Shown here piece after piece: positions 17,072 through 25,289 of a DNA stretch of 30,541 nt (positions are counted from its first letter, which is position 1; each line of letters starts with the position of its first letter). The position numbers and the translations under genes were made by a program. The stretch lies in contig CAYZAY010000024.1 in NCBI GenBank assembly GCA_964476515.1, forward strand, positions 1 to 30,541. The letters are read 5' to 3'. The notes under the pieces are model-generated. The model did no database searches. It was not told where the DNA came from and worked only from the letters and a program-made list of their open reading frames with translations. The DNA is from JASMHC01 sp964476515 (GTDB lineage Bacteria; Pseudomonadota; Alphaproteobacteria; Rhodobacterales; Rhodobacteraceae).

Positions 17072-18100
17072 ATGGCTGTTTTGAAAGATAAAAAGGCTGA
17101 TATTATCGATGTCGCGCGCGTTGCAAAAGTGTCTCCTTCCACCGTGTCGCGAAGTTTTAATCACCCCGATTTGGTTAAGGTAGCGACTCGAAAAAAGATC
17201 GACGCGGCGGTTCGAAAGCTTGGCTATATCCGCAATCGCGCTGCGCAAACCATCCACGGCATTCGCAGCGGCACGGTCGGGTTGATCGTCCCGACAATCA
17301 ATCACACGATTTTTGGAGAGCTTATTCAAAGCTTCTCTGAAGAAATCGAAGAGCTCGGATTCACGATCCTTTTGGCGTCACACGGCTACAGTCTGAAACG
17401 CGAATACGCCCTGACCCGCAAAATGCTTGAACACCGCGTAGACGGGATTGCGCTGATCGGGATGGACCACTCGGAAGACACTTATGAACTTCTGACCCAG
17501 CAGAACACTCCGGCAATCCTGCTGTGGAATTATTCCCAAGATGCCCCGCTGCCTACATTGGGGTCTGACAACTATCAGGCGGGCTACATCATAGGAGAGC
17601 ACATTGCGAACTTGGGCCATCGCGACATCGCTGGCGTATTCCCGCCCCTTAGCGGAAACGACCGCGCGTCCCAACGTTTTGACGGCGTATCCGATGCCCT
17701 TGAAAAGCACGGCTGTTCAATCCCCGAACGATGGCGCTTGGAAACGCCCTACAGCGTGGCGACTGCAAAGCAAGCGGTAGAAGAGCTTGTAGCCTCGGGC
17801 GATCGTCCGTCAGCGATTATATGTGGAAACGACGTTCTTGCTTGGGGAACGCTACACGCGCTGGTCAAACACAACGTTCAGGTTCCCAATCAGATAACCG
17901 TTACCGGCATCGGTGATTTCAGCGGTTCAAAGGATTTTGAACCCAGCCTGACAACCGTCCGAATTCCCGCACGGGCTATCGGCGCAAAGGCGGCCGAAAC
18001 GATAGCGTCAATCATCACCGCGGATAACCCAGAGACCGAAGGTGCCCTGTATCCGCCCGAGCTTATTGTCAGACAAACCAGCGCTAAGCTTGGCGGCTAA
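17072..18100 (+). CDS. LacI-family transcriptional regulator
   Basis: A 342-residue LacI/GalR regulator. The N-terminal helix-turn-helix lies at about residues 11-30 (IIDVARVAKVSPSTVSRSFN), followed by the hinge helix region and GTVGLIVPTINHTIFGELI, the start of the periplasmic-binding-like effector domain. ICGNDVLAWG and TVTGIGDF are typical of the C-terminal subdomain. AAGGA precedes the ATG. It is divergent from the tctABC-dehydrogenase-ligase operon and so is the likely local regulator, probably answering to the imported acid or its CoA ester. Regulators named for sulfoacetate clusters elsewhere are LysR type, so this would be a different control scheme. Confidence 0.93.
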   Translation: MAVLKDKKADIIDVARVAKVSPSTVSRSFNHPDLVKVATRKKIDAAVRKLGYIRNRAAQTIHGIRSGTVGLIVPTINHTIFGELIQSFSEEIEELGFTILLASHGYSLKREYALTRKMLEHRVDGIALIGMDHSEDTYELLTQQNTPAILLWNYSQDAPLPTLGSDNYQAGYIIGEHIANLGHRDIAGVFPPLSGNDRASQRFDGVSDALEKHGCSIPERWRLETPYSVATAKQAVEELVASGDRPSAIICGNDVLAWGTLHALVKHNVQVPNQITVTGIGDFSGSKDFEPSLTTVRIPARAIGAKAAETIASIITADNPETEGALYPPELIVRQTSAKLGG

Positions 18101-18125
18101 CCGCCCCAGCCCCACACGGATCTGG

Positions 18126-18362
18126 CTACCACATTGTTTGAACAGCGCGCTCAAGCCAATCATTGTCATAATCCCGACCGCCCTGCGCCCCGTTTGTCGC
18201 CTCGGCAAGAAGTTCGCCAACCGTTGGCAAATCATCGGGCGCTGCATCACCACTCCACAAACCAGCCCGCATAGGTGCGCGGGCACATTGGGTGTAAATC
18301 TCGTCAATGGTGCTCAGGACAACCGACCGAGGGTTGCGACCGTTGATCGTTTTGAAGGGCAT
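18126..18362 (-). pseudogene. Pyridoxamine-phosphate-oxidase-like (PPOX) FMN protein, C-terminal remnant
   Basis: About 78 codons, ending in TAG at 18126-18128, that resemble the C-terminal end of PPOX-family flavoproteins of the MSMEG_1061-like group: NPRSVVLSTIDEIYTQCARAPMRAGLW. Whole proteins are about 200 aa, so the FMN-binding barrel is missing. The frame meets a TGA around 18380, and that DNA is the end of plsC. A short peptide from the ATG at 18362 is possible but is unlikely to be a functional oxidase. From memory, a PPOX gene follows plsC in relatives, which supports decay in place. Confidence 0.6.
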
Positions 18363-19083
18363 CAAATCCCGCTTCCTTCATCAAAGCGTTAGACCGCGTT
18401 TCGACAATATTTTCGATTTCTGTCATAAATTCTTCTTTTGTCCCGCCGCCCTCAATCGGATCAAGGAACTCGACAACCGCCAACCCCGGCTTGCGGTAAA
18501 TCCCGATCCGAGGCCAAAATATCCCCACGTTCGTTGCCGCAGGTATGACCGTTTGGCCGGTTTCTTGCTGTAAAACGAAAATACCAATCTTGTAGGACCG
18601 CTTTGCCCCGGGTGCGACCCGCGTTCCCTGCGGATAAATGATCAACTGGCCCTTTGGCGCATCTGCCCGCGTCACACCTTCGATCATCTGCTGCACAGCC
18701 TCTGCCTTGCGGCCACGATCCACAGGGACGCACCCAATACGCTTACCAAACTGTCCAAGAACTGGGGCATACACCAGCGACGCTTTCATAATGAATTTCG
18801 GTTCGGGAATAGCTGACGCGATCATGATGATGTCAAAAAAGCTTTGATGCTTTGGTGCAAGCAACACCTCGCCCGATGGGACTTTCCCACGAATTTCGCT
18901 TTTCAGGCCAACCATCCACGACGCAGTCCACATGACCCACTTGCAGTATGTATGGATGGCGGCATAGGCCGCACGGATCGAGAAGACCGCGAAGGGGGCA
19001 AACAGAATGCCCAGCACCGCCATCGCCAAATACATTTGCCCCACAAAAACTAAAGACCGCGTCCACTGAATTGCATAGCGCAT
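18304..19083 (-). CDS. plsC: 1-acyl-sn-glycerol-3-phosphate acyltransferase
   Basis: A 259-residue membrane-bound acyltransferase that makes phosphatidic acid from lysophosphatidic acid. An N-terminal hydrophobic segment (LVFVGQMYLAMAVLGILFAPF) anchors it. The HX4D motif is KHQSFFD, and the acyl-acceptor block is YPQGTR (most relatives have EGTR). The ATG at 19083 shares its A with the ftsX stop (TAATG), so it is translationally coupled; an upstream extension lies inside ftsX. The last 20 or so codons, after KEAGFDA, run in a second frame over the PPOX remnant, so the natural C-terminus may have been replaced. Confidence 0.9.
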   Translation of the reverse strand: MRYAIQWTRSLVFVGQMYLAMAVLGILFAPFAVFSIRAAYAAIHTYCKWVMWTASWMVGLKSEIRGKVPSGEVLLAPKHQSFFDIIMIASAIPEPKFIMKASLVYAPVLGQFGKRIGCVPVDRGRKAEAVQQMIEGVTRADAPKGQLIIYPQGTRVAPGAKRSYKIGIFVLQQETGQTVIPAATNVGIFWPRIGIYRKPGLAVVEFLDPIEGGGTKEEFMTEIENIVETRSNALMKEAGFDALQNDQRSQPSVGCPEHH

Positions 19084-19985
19084 TATGAAAGCTTTCTTAG
19101 GGCGCGGCTCGAAGCAGCGCGCGTGGCGAAAAAGGCGACGACCCCAGCAAGGAACGGAAGCACCATCGGTGTTAACCACTGCCCCGCCTGAAAGCCCAAG
19201 CCGGTTAGGAATATCTTATCATCCGACGCATCCGGTAGCAGAAAAATCGCCATCATTCCATTGATCGTGCCAACAAATGCCCCTGCGATCGCCCGCAGCG
19301 TGAACCGCCGGACAAAGGCGCGGGCTATGTAGCTGTCCGTCGCCCCGATAAGCCGCAACACGCGAATTACCTGTAGGTTTGCCGCCAGCGCAGCGTTTGC
19401 AGCCAGCGTGATCATCGCAGCCGTCGCGCCTGCTATCAGCGCAATAGATGCGACCCCCAGCAACCTAAGGCGCCCTGCCGCAACCGTCAGCGGCTTTTTC
19501 CACCGCGTGTGATCGTCCAACACTGCCCCGGGCGCTTCGACCTGCAAACGCAATCGCAATCCGGCTGCGTCAAATCCAGCGTCCGCTTCAATCACCTCGA
19601 TCAGCCGTGGGATGGGCAAATCCGCTATCGGTACTTCGGGCCCGAACCATGGCGATAGTAATTCTTTTTGCTCAGCGTCCGTTAGCACTCGGGCGGACAC
19701 CACTCCGGTCGTGGTTTCAAGCACGCGCAACGTGGCCGCCGTCTGGGTAGAAATCTGATCAGTTGGCGCAGAAATTCGAACGGTAACGCTTTTGGCCAAA
19801 TCTTCGCCCCACCGATCCGCCAACCGGCCAGATGCCATCGACAGCGCCAGCGCAAACACCGTTAGAAACGCCATCGCAGCCGACGTGAAGACCGTCAAAG
19901 TCGCCGTGTACCCCGCCTTTGGAACAACACGGTCTGACTGGCGGTCACGCGTGAACATTGCAACAATATCAGCAGCAATCGACAT
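19083..19985 (-). CDS. ftsX: Cell division protein FtsX
   Basis: A 300-residue membrane subunit of the FtsEX complex, which couples cytoplasmic ATP hydrolysis to control of periplasmic cell-wall hydrolases at the septum. There is one N-terminal membrane segment near residues 30-55 (VFTSAAMAFLTVFALALSM), then a periplasmic domain, then three membrane segments in the C-terminal half (IALIAGATAAMITLAANAALA, GAFVGTINGMMAIFLL, MVLPFLAGVVAFFAT). The LRLIGATDSYIARAFVRRF segment is typical of FtsX-type permeases. The ATG overlaps the ftsE stop by one base (TGATG). Confidence 0.93.
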   Translation of the reverse strand: MSIAADIVAMFTRDRQSDRVVPKAGYTATLTVFTSAAMAFLTVFALALSMASGRLADRWGEDLAKSVTVRISAPTDQISTQTAATLRVLETTTGVVSARVLTDAEQKELLSPWFGPEVPIADLPIPRLIEVIEADAGFDAAGLRLRLQVEAPGAVLDDHTRWKKPLTVAAGRLRLLGVASIALIAGATAAMITLAANAALAANLQVIRVLRLIGATDSYIARAFVRRFTLRAIAGAFVGTINGMMAIFLLPDASDDKIFLTGLGFQAGQWLTPMVLPFLAGVVAFFATRAASSRALRKLS

Positions 19986-20662
19986 CAGAGATCCACCCCC
20001 GCCGATTGAATGCGCCGATCAGAAATCCGTAGCACCCGCGCCTGAACTTGTGTTTTCGCAGCGCGGATCAACGCCAGATCATGTGTCGCTATCAGGATCG
20101 TTTTACCCATGCGATTAAGCTCTACCAACAAGGTCAGCAGCTTTTGCGACATCTCCCAATCGACGTTCCCGGTGGGTTCGTCTGCAAGAATAATATCTGG
20201 TGACATAATGACGGCGCGGGCTAGCGCTGCGCGCTGGCGTTCTCCCCCTGAAAGTTCGGGCGGCAGGGCATTGGCCCGATGGGACAAACCAACCCAACCG
20301 ATCAACTCTTGCAAGTTCGCCTGATCTTTCAAGCCGTCCGGCCCCGATACGGCTAACGGAAGGCCAATGTTTTCCTCAATCGAAAGATGGTCCAGAAACT
20401 GGCAATCCTGATGAACCACTCCGATTTTTTGACGCGCACCGGCCAATTCATCACGATTGAGCGACCCAAGATCCCTGCCGAATAAGGTTGTTTGGCCCTC
20501 GGTCGGGCGCAATTCTCCGTAGCAAAGCTTTAGAAACGTCGATTTTCCAACACCGGACGGGCCGGTCAAAAAATGGAAAGACCCCTGAGCCATTTCCAAG
20601 TCGACCTGACGAAAAAGCGCCTGATCACCATAGGAATACCCTGCTCCGTTGAATTCGATCAC
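19985..20662 (-). CDS. ftsE: Cell division ATP-binding protein FtsE
   Basis: A 225-residue ABC ATPase of the FtsEX complex. Walker A is GPSGVGKST (34-42), the Q-loop is in VVHQDCQFLDHL, the ABC signature is LSGGERQR (137-144), Walker B is IILADEP (157-163), and the switch histidine is in IATHD. I choose the GTG at 20662 (MIEFNGAGYSYGD) because FtsE proteins usually begin there; the frame extends back to a TTG at 20689. It is the first gene of the ftsE-ftsX-plsC operon and is divergent from the zinc-ribbon protein gene. Confidence 0.93.
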   Translation of the reverse strand: MIEFNGAGYSYGDQALFRQVDLEMAQGSFHFLTGPSGVGKSTFLKLCYGELRPTEGQTTLFGRDLGSLNRDELAGARQKIGVVHQDCQFLDHLSIEENIGLPLAVSGPDGLKDQANLQELIGWVGLSHRANALPPELSGGERQRAALARAVIMSPDIILADEPTGNVDWEMSQKLLTLLVELNRMGKTILIATHDLALIRAAKTQVQARVLRISDRRIQSAGVDL

Positions 20663-20745
20663 TTTGTGCGCCCCATATTTTGACGTCAACCAGCGTCACA
20701 TTCCAAAAGAAATCGCATGATTTTCGGTTACGTCAAGTTTATTGT

Positions 20746-20773
20746 TTGTACCGGAATCTTTACCTCATATAGT
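20746..20773 (+). promoter_or_regulatory. Candidate promoter for the zinc-ribbon protein gene
   Basis: TTGTAC (20746-20751), a 16-base spacer and TATAGT (20768-20773) lie about 60 bases before the ATG at 20831, in an AT-rich divergent gap. This is a motif match only. Confidence 0.35.
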
Positions 20774-20830
20774 AGCAATGCAACAATAATAACTAATGCT
20801 TCCAAAGCGACAGGCACAGATAGACACACG

Positions 20831-21607
20831 ATGCGACTGATTTGTCCGAATTGCGATGCGCAATATGAAGTTCCGGATAACGTGATTCCGGAAGCCGGTC
20901 GGGATGTGCAATGCTCAGATTGCGGCAACACGTGGTTCCAAGGCCCTGCTGAAGCAGAGCAAGACACGTCGTTCGAACGCCAACCCATTCCACCGGAAGT
21001 CTCGGAAATCCTTCAGGAAGAAGCCGAAATCGAACGCCGCGCCCGCGCGCAGGACTTTGAAGAACTTTCTTCGGTCGACGACAGCTTTGAGGATGAAGTC
21101 GAAGCTACCATCGAAGAAAATGCAGAACATCCTTTTGCAATAGATCCCGACCCCGAAGAGCCGGAAGAAACCGATGCTGATCGCCGCGCCCGTGAAACGC
21201 GCGAACGCATGGCGCGGATTCGTGGGATCGAAGCAAACAACCCGTTTGCCGAAGCCCGCGACAGCCGCAAACGCGTGTTGCCCGATGTCGATGCAATCAA
21301 TTCAAGCCTCTCGCCTGATCCGGAAACCACTCGGACCCAAAAGGCAATCGATCTAGAATATCTACACAAGAAAAAGCGGCGCGGTGCGGGCTTCCGGACC
21401 GGTTTTACGGTCATGGTATTCCTAGGGCTTCTGGTGATCGCTGTTTATATCACGCACGAAAACCTTGCCCGCGTGTTGCCCTTCGCAGCCCCTGCGCTTG
21501 AAGCTTTTGTAGATAGCGTCAACTCATGGCGCGCTTGGGTCGACCTTGAAGCCGCTGACCTGATTGTCCGACTGGACGAATTCGTTAACGACCTTCTGAA
21601 CGGCTAA
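20831..21607 (+). CDS. MJ0042-type zinc-ribbon membrane protein
   Basis: A 258-residue protein with an N-terminal zinc ribbon of the MJ0042/zinc-ribbon-5 type: MRLICPNCDAQYEV supplies one CxxC and QCSDCGNTWFQ the second. A long acidic, low-complexity middle section, rich in Glu and Asp, is followed by a basic KKKRR patch and a single membrane segment at about residues 187-208 (TVMVFLGLLVIAVYI), then a short C-terminal region. Relatives in alphaproteobacteria are unnamed; the role is unknown. The ATG at 20831 is chosen because the ribbon begins there, although the frame is open from 20717. It is divergent from ftsE and convergent with lysA. Confidence 0.85.
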   Translation: MRLICPNCDAQYEVPDNVIPEAGRDVQCSDCGNTWFQGPAEAEQDTSFERQPIPPEVSEILQEEAEIERRARAQDFEELSSVDDSFEDEVEATIEENAEHPFAIDPDPEEPEETDADRRARETRERMARIRGIEANNPFAEARDSRKRVLPDVDAINSSLSPDPETTRTQKAIDLEYLHKKKRRGAGFRTGFTVMVFLGLLVIAVYITHENLARVLPFAAPALEAFVDSVNSWRAWVDLEAADLIVRLDEFVNDLLNG

Positions 21608-21610
21608 TCG

Positions 21611-22879
21611 CTACTCAAGCCAATCCGGAACGTCATCGCGGTCGATCATTTCTTCGACGGTTGGACGGCGGCGGATCACAGCAAAACTTCCGTCACGAAC
21701 CAACACTTCGGGGATCAACGGACGCGAGTTATATTCGCTCGACATCACAGCGCCATAGGCCCCGGCAGATCGGAACGCGATCATGTCGCCAGCCTGAACA
21801 GGGGGCATAACGCGCGATTTCGCAAAGGTGTCACCGCTTTCACAGACCGGCCCGACAATGTCATAGGCGACCTGCTCAACACCCGCCTGCGCTTCGGCAA
21901 CGGGGACAATATCGTGATGGGCTTCGTACATGGCCGGACGGATCAGATCATTCATCGCCGCATCGACAATCATGAACTGGCGATCTTCACCTTCTTTCAC
22001 GTAGATGACTTTGCTGACCATGATGCCGGCATTACCTGCAATCAAACGACCTGGTTCAATTTCAATCTCGCATCCCAAATGACCAAGCGTATCCTTGATC
22101 ATTTGCCCATATTCCACCGGCAAAGGCGGCGCATCGTTCGAGCGGATATAAGGGATGCCCAAGCCACCGCCCAAATCCAAACGGGTAATCTCATGCCCGT
22201 CAGCACGCAGGCTTTCGGTCAGCTCTGCCACCTTTTGATAGGCCAGTTGGAACGGTTCCAGCTGAGTTAGCTGGCTACCGATATGCACATCAATCCCAAC
22301 GATCTTCAGACCTTTCAGACTGGCGGCGTGGGCATAAACGTCACGCGCGCGGCTGATCGGGATACCGAATTTGTTTTCCGATTTGCCGGTCGCAATCTTG
22401 GCATGGGTTTTAGCGTCCACATCGGGGTTCACACGAATAGTAATTGGCGCAACCACGCCCAAGCGAACAGCAACCGCGTTGATCGTTTCCATCTCGGGCT
22501 CGCTCTCAACGTTGAACTGTCGGATACCGCCTACAAGCGCTGTTTCAATTTCGGCTTCGGTCTTACCAACACCGGAAAACACAATCCGCTCACCCGGCAC
22601 ACCCGCCGCTTTGGCCCGCGCATATTCGCCGCCCGAAACCACATCCATGCCAGCGCCCAGCTTGGCCAAAGTCTTGAGGATCGCCTGATTGCTGGCCGCC
22701 TTCATCGCGTAGCACACAAGATGGTCAACCCCGTCCAACGCATCATCAAACAGCTTGAAATGCCGCTCAAGCGTTGCCGTTGAATAGAGGTAAAATGGCG
22801 TGCCAACCTCGGCTGCAATCTCAGCAACCGAAACATCTTCGGCAAACAATTCACCGTCGCGATAAATGAAATGATCCAT
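21611..22879 (-). CDS. lysA: Diaminopimelate decarboxylase
   Basis: A 422-residue PLP enzyme that makes L-lysine from meso-diaminopimelate, the last step of lysine synthesis. The PLP lysine is K60 in CYAMKAASN. HIGSQL is conserved in the barrel, EPGRLIAGNAG binds the cofactor phosphate, and CESGDTFAK supplies the active-site cysteine from the partner subunit. ATG 22879 is preceded by GAGGA. The stop is 3 bases beyond the end of the convergent zinc-ribbon gene. It lies downstream of argH and the small lipoprotein gene on the same strand and may be in their operon. Confidence 0.96.
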   Translation of the reverse strand: MDHFIYRDGELFAEDVSVAEIAAEVGTPFYLYSTATLERHFKLFDDALDGVDHLVCYAMKAASNQAILKTLAKLGAGMDVVSGGEYARAKAAGVPGERIVFSGVGKTEAEIETALVGGIRQFNVESEPEMETINAVAVRLGVVAPITIRVNPDVDAKTHAKIATGKSENKFGIPISRARDVYAHAASLKGLKIVGIDVHIGSQLTQLEPFQLAYQKVAELTESLRADGHEITRLDLGGGLGIPYIRSNDAPPLPVEYGQMIKDTLGHLGCEIEIEPGRLIAGNAGIMVSKVIYVKEGEDRQFMIVDAAMNDLIRPAMYEAHHDIVPVAEAQAGVEQVAYDIVGPVCESGDTFAKSRVMPPVQAGDMIAFRSAGAYGAVMSSEYNSRPLIPEVLVRDGSFAVIRRRPTVEEMIDRDDVPDWLE

Positions 22880-22941
22880 CAAGGGTCCTCAACACATGTC
22901 GAGGCCTCATAGCAAAGCCCTGGGATCAATCAAACCCTCAT

Positions 22942-22985
22942 CATCTTTTGTCCAAAAAATATTCCCCGCCGGAGGCATCCGCTCC
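22942..22985. repeat. Partial copy of the CATCTTTTGTCC intergenic repeat
   Basis: CATCTTTTGTCC, AAAAAATATTCC, then CCGCCGGAGGCATCC, in the gap between lysA and the lipoprotein gene. The first part matches the element at 6815-6895; the second part diverges. Confidence 0.4.
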
Positions 22986-23007
22986 AACAGCGCAAAACGG
23001 GCGGTGA

Positions 23008-23178
23008 CTATTCGCCACCCCCGCCAAAAAACAAGGTAATCGAGCTGCGATTAAACGCTCCGGATTCAGAATTCATACCAATGGTATGATTGGCGCTCAG
23101 CTTTGGCGCGATAGGCTCTCCATCTGCCCCACAGGACACAAGTACCCCCAAAGCCAAAACCGCTGCTATCCGTTTCAT
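23008..23178 (-). CDS. Small lipoprotein overlapping argH
   Basis: A 56-residue predicted lipoprotein. The N-terminus is a short signal peptide with lipobox LVSC (MKRIAAVLALGVLVSCGADG), so Cys17 would be lipidated after export. The mature part is about 40 residues and ends FFGGGGE. Function unknown. The ATG at 23178 overlaps the argH stop by 4 bases (ATGA), so its translation is coupled to argH. From memory, similar tiny lipoproteins follow argH in other roseobacters. It is too short for homology-based naming. Confidence 0.7.
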   Translation of the reverse strand: MKRIAAVLALGVLVSCGADGEPIAPKLSANHTIGMNSESGAFNRSSITLFFGGGGE

Positions 23179-24566
23179 CCCAACAAATCCTTCCAACGGG
23201 CGACTTGCTTGCGCACCTCAACAGGCGCTGTGCCACCGTAACTCACACGCGAGGCCACGGAATTATGGACTCCAAGAACGCCAAAGACGTCCTCGGTGAT
23301 GTTACTATGAACAGATTGCATGTCATCCAATGTCAGATCCGGCAGGTCACATCCGCGACTTTCCGCCATCGCGACCAAGGCTCCGGTCACGTGGTGGGCG
23401 TCACGGAACGGCATATTCAGCGCGCGCACCAGCCAATCGGCCAGATCGGTCGCGGTCGAGAACCCGCTGCCTGCGGCGGCCTCAAGGCTTTCGACGTTTG
23501 CGGACATGTCTTTCACCATGCCCTCCATCGCCGCCAGTGCCAGCATCCAGTTGTCGGCTGCGTCAAAGACCTGTTCCTTGTCTTCCTGCATGTCCTTGGA
23601 ATAGGCCAGCGGTAGCCCCTTCATTACGGTCATCAACGCGACATTCGCTCCGAAAATCCGCCCGATCTTGGCGCGGATCAATTCGGCTGCGTCAGGGTTC
23701 TTCTTTTGCGGCATGATCGACGAGCCGGTTGAGAACCGGTCGCTCAATGTCACAAACCGGAATTGGGCCGAGGACCAGATCACAAGCTCTTCGGCGAAAC
23801 GGCTCAGGTGCATGGCACAGATCGAGGCCACGCTCAGGAACTCCAACGCAAAATCACGATCCGAAACCGCATCCAGCGAGTTCGCCGACGGACGGTCAAA
23901 GCCCAGAGCCTCGGCGGCCATGTGACGGTCAATCGGGAACGACGTCCCCGCCAAAGCTGCAGCACCAAGGGGCGATTCGTTCATCCGTGCGCGCGCATCG
24001 CGAACCCGCGACAGGTCTCGCCCAAACATCTCGACATAGGCCATCATGTGATGGCCCCAAGTTACCGGCTGGGCGGTCTGCATATGGGTAAAGCCCGGCA
24101 TCACCCAGTCAGCGCCAGCTTCGGCTTGCGCTAGCAGGGCGTGGATCAGTGCAGCAAGCGCACCTTCGGCCGCGTCCAACTGATCCCGCACCCAAAGTTT
24201 GAAATCCGTCGCCACCTGATCGTTCCGCGACCGACCCGTGTGCAAACGCCCCGCAGGTTCGCCAATCACTTCTTTCAAACGCGCTTCGACGTTCATGTGG
24301 ATGTCTTCCAACGCGGTCGAAAACTGGAACTCACCGTTCTCGATCTCTGACAACACCGTGAGCAACCCTTCACGGATCGCGCTTGCGTCACTATCCGTAA
24401 TGATACCCTGTGCGGCCAACATGGCGGCATGGGCGCGTGATCCGGCGATGTCCTGAGATGCCAAACGCTTGTCGAATCCGATTGATGCGTTAATAGCTTC
24501 CATGATCGCGTCAGGTCCGGCGGCAAAACGTCCGCCCCACATCGCGTTTGAAGATTTGTCAGTCAT
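23175..24566 (-). CDS. argH: Argininosuccinate lyase
   Basis: A 463-residue enzyme of the fumarase/aspartase superfamily that splits argininosuccinate into arginine and fumarate. The signature GSSIMPQKKN is at 281-290 and carries the catalytic serine. HTGRSRNDQ (109-117) binds substrate, and MPGFTHMQTAQPVTWGHH carries the conserved histidine. ATG 24566 (MTDKSSNAMWGGRF) is the family's usual start; the frame is open further upstream but overlaps the divergent thioredoxin gene. Only 22 bases separate the two divergent starts. Confidence 0.96.
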   Translation of the reverse strand: MTDKSSNAMWGGRFAAGPDAIMEAINASIGFDKRLASQDIAGSRAHAAMLAAQGIITDSDASAIREGLLTVLSEIENGEFQFSTALEDIHMNVEARLKEVIGEPAGRLHTGRSRNDQVATDFKLWVRDQLDAAEGALAALIHALLAQAEAGADWVMPGFTHMQTAQPVTWGHHMMAYVEMFGRDLSRVRDARARMNESPLGAAALAGTSFPIDRHMAAEALGFDRPSANSLDAVSDRDFALEFLSVASICAMHLSRFAEELVIWSSAQFRFVTLSDRFSTGSSIMPQKKNPDAAELIRAKIGRIFGANVALMTVMKGLPLAYSKDMQEDKEQVFDAADNWMLALAAMEGMVKDMSANVESLEAAAGSGFSTATDLADWLVRALNMPFRDAHHVTGALVAMAESRGCDLPDLTLDDMQSVHSNITEDVFGVLGVHNSVASRVSYGGTAPVEVRKQVARWKDLLG

Positions 24567-24588
24567 CTGGCTGCCCTTAGGAGGAAAT

Positions 24589-25170
24589 ATGAAATTCAGT
24601 CTCAAGACGCTCCTTTATATCGTCATTGCAGCAGGTGCAATTTTCGTTGGCCTGACTTTCTTTGACAATGAGCCGCAGGCGGAATTTTCCGCACTTGAGG
24701 CGATGCGCGAAGGGGACATGAAAAAGCTGAACTTCTCGGCCCCGAAAGCGTTCGTCGATACGGCGTTCGTGGGGGAGGACGGTCAGCCGATGAACTTTGA
24801 GGCGTTCAAGGGGCAGTATACGGTGGTGAATTTCTGGGCGACATGGTGTGCGCCCTGCCGGAAAGAGATGCCGACACTGGAGGCTTTGGATATTGCGTTT
24901 GAGGGCAAGGGGTTGGACGTGGTGACGATTGCCACGGGGCGCAATCCGGTGCCTGCGATAGACAAGTTCTTTGACGAGATCGGGGTTGAGAACCTGCCCA
25001 AACACCTCGACCCGAAACAGGCACTCGCTCGGGATATGGCGGTGCTGGGTCTGCCGGTGACGGTGGTACTGGATAAGAACGCGCGTGAGATTGCACGGCT
25101 GACGGGGGATGCGCATTGGGATGCGCCCGAGGCGGTCGCGATTTTGACGGCTTTGGTTGAGGGTCAGTGA
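24589..25170 (+). CDS. tlpA: TlpA-like thioredoxin-fold thiol:disulfide protein
   Basis: A 193-residue membrane-anchored thioredoxin-like protein. The N-terminal hydrophobic segment (residues 5-25, uncleaved anchor or signal) is followed by a thioredoxin fold with VVNFWATWCAPCRKEMP, active-site cysteines C87 and C90, and the cis-proline loop GLPVTVV. TlpA-type proteins keep periplasmic thiols reduced, for example in cytochrome c or oxidase assembly. The start at 24589 has a near-perfect AGGAGG. It is divergent from argH. The stop is followed after one base by a palindromic repeat. Confidence 0.88.
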   Translation: MKFSLKTLLYIVIAAGAIFVGLTFFDNEPQAEFSALEAMREGDMKKLNFSAPKAFVDTAFVGEDGQPMNFEAFKGQYTVVNFWATWCAPCRKEMPTLEALDIAFEGKGLDVVTIATGRNPVPAIDKFFDEIGVENLPKHLDPKQALARDMAVLGLPVTVVLDKNAREIARLTGDAHWDAPEAVAILTALVEGQ

Positions 25171-25171
25171 T

Positions 25172-25195
25172 GGTGGGTTGAAAACCCACCCTACG
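25172..25195 (+). repeat. REP-like palindrome after tlpA
   Basis: GGTGGGTT, loop GAA, AACCCACC, then CTACG: an 8-bp perfect stem starting one base after the tlpA stop. Same design as the units at 6446, 28664, 28820 and 30235. Confidence 0.8.
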
Positions 25196-25208
25196 GCAAT
25201 TCCTACCC

Positions 25209-25279
25209 GTCCCGGACCTGATCCGGGACCTCGACAGGTTATTGACGTCTCTGGACCCCGGATCAAGTTCGGGGCGGAC
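25209..25279. repeat. Composite palindromic element, copy 1
   Basis: Left hairpin GTCCCGGACCTGATCCGGGA, a central spacer with CCTCGACAGG, and right hairpin CCCCGGATCAAGTTCGGGG then CGGAC. The outer ends are inverted relatives of the GTCATCCC / GGGATGAC ends of the other copies. Confidence 0.6.
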
Positions 25280-25289
25280 TACAAACCCC

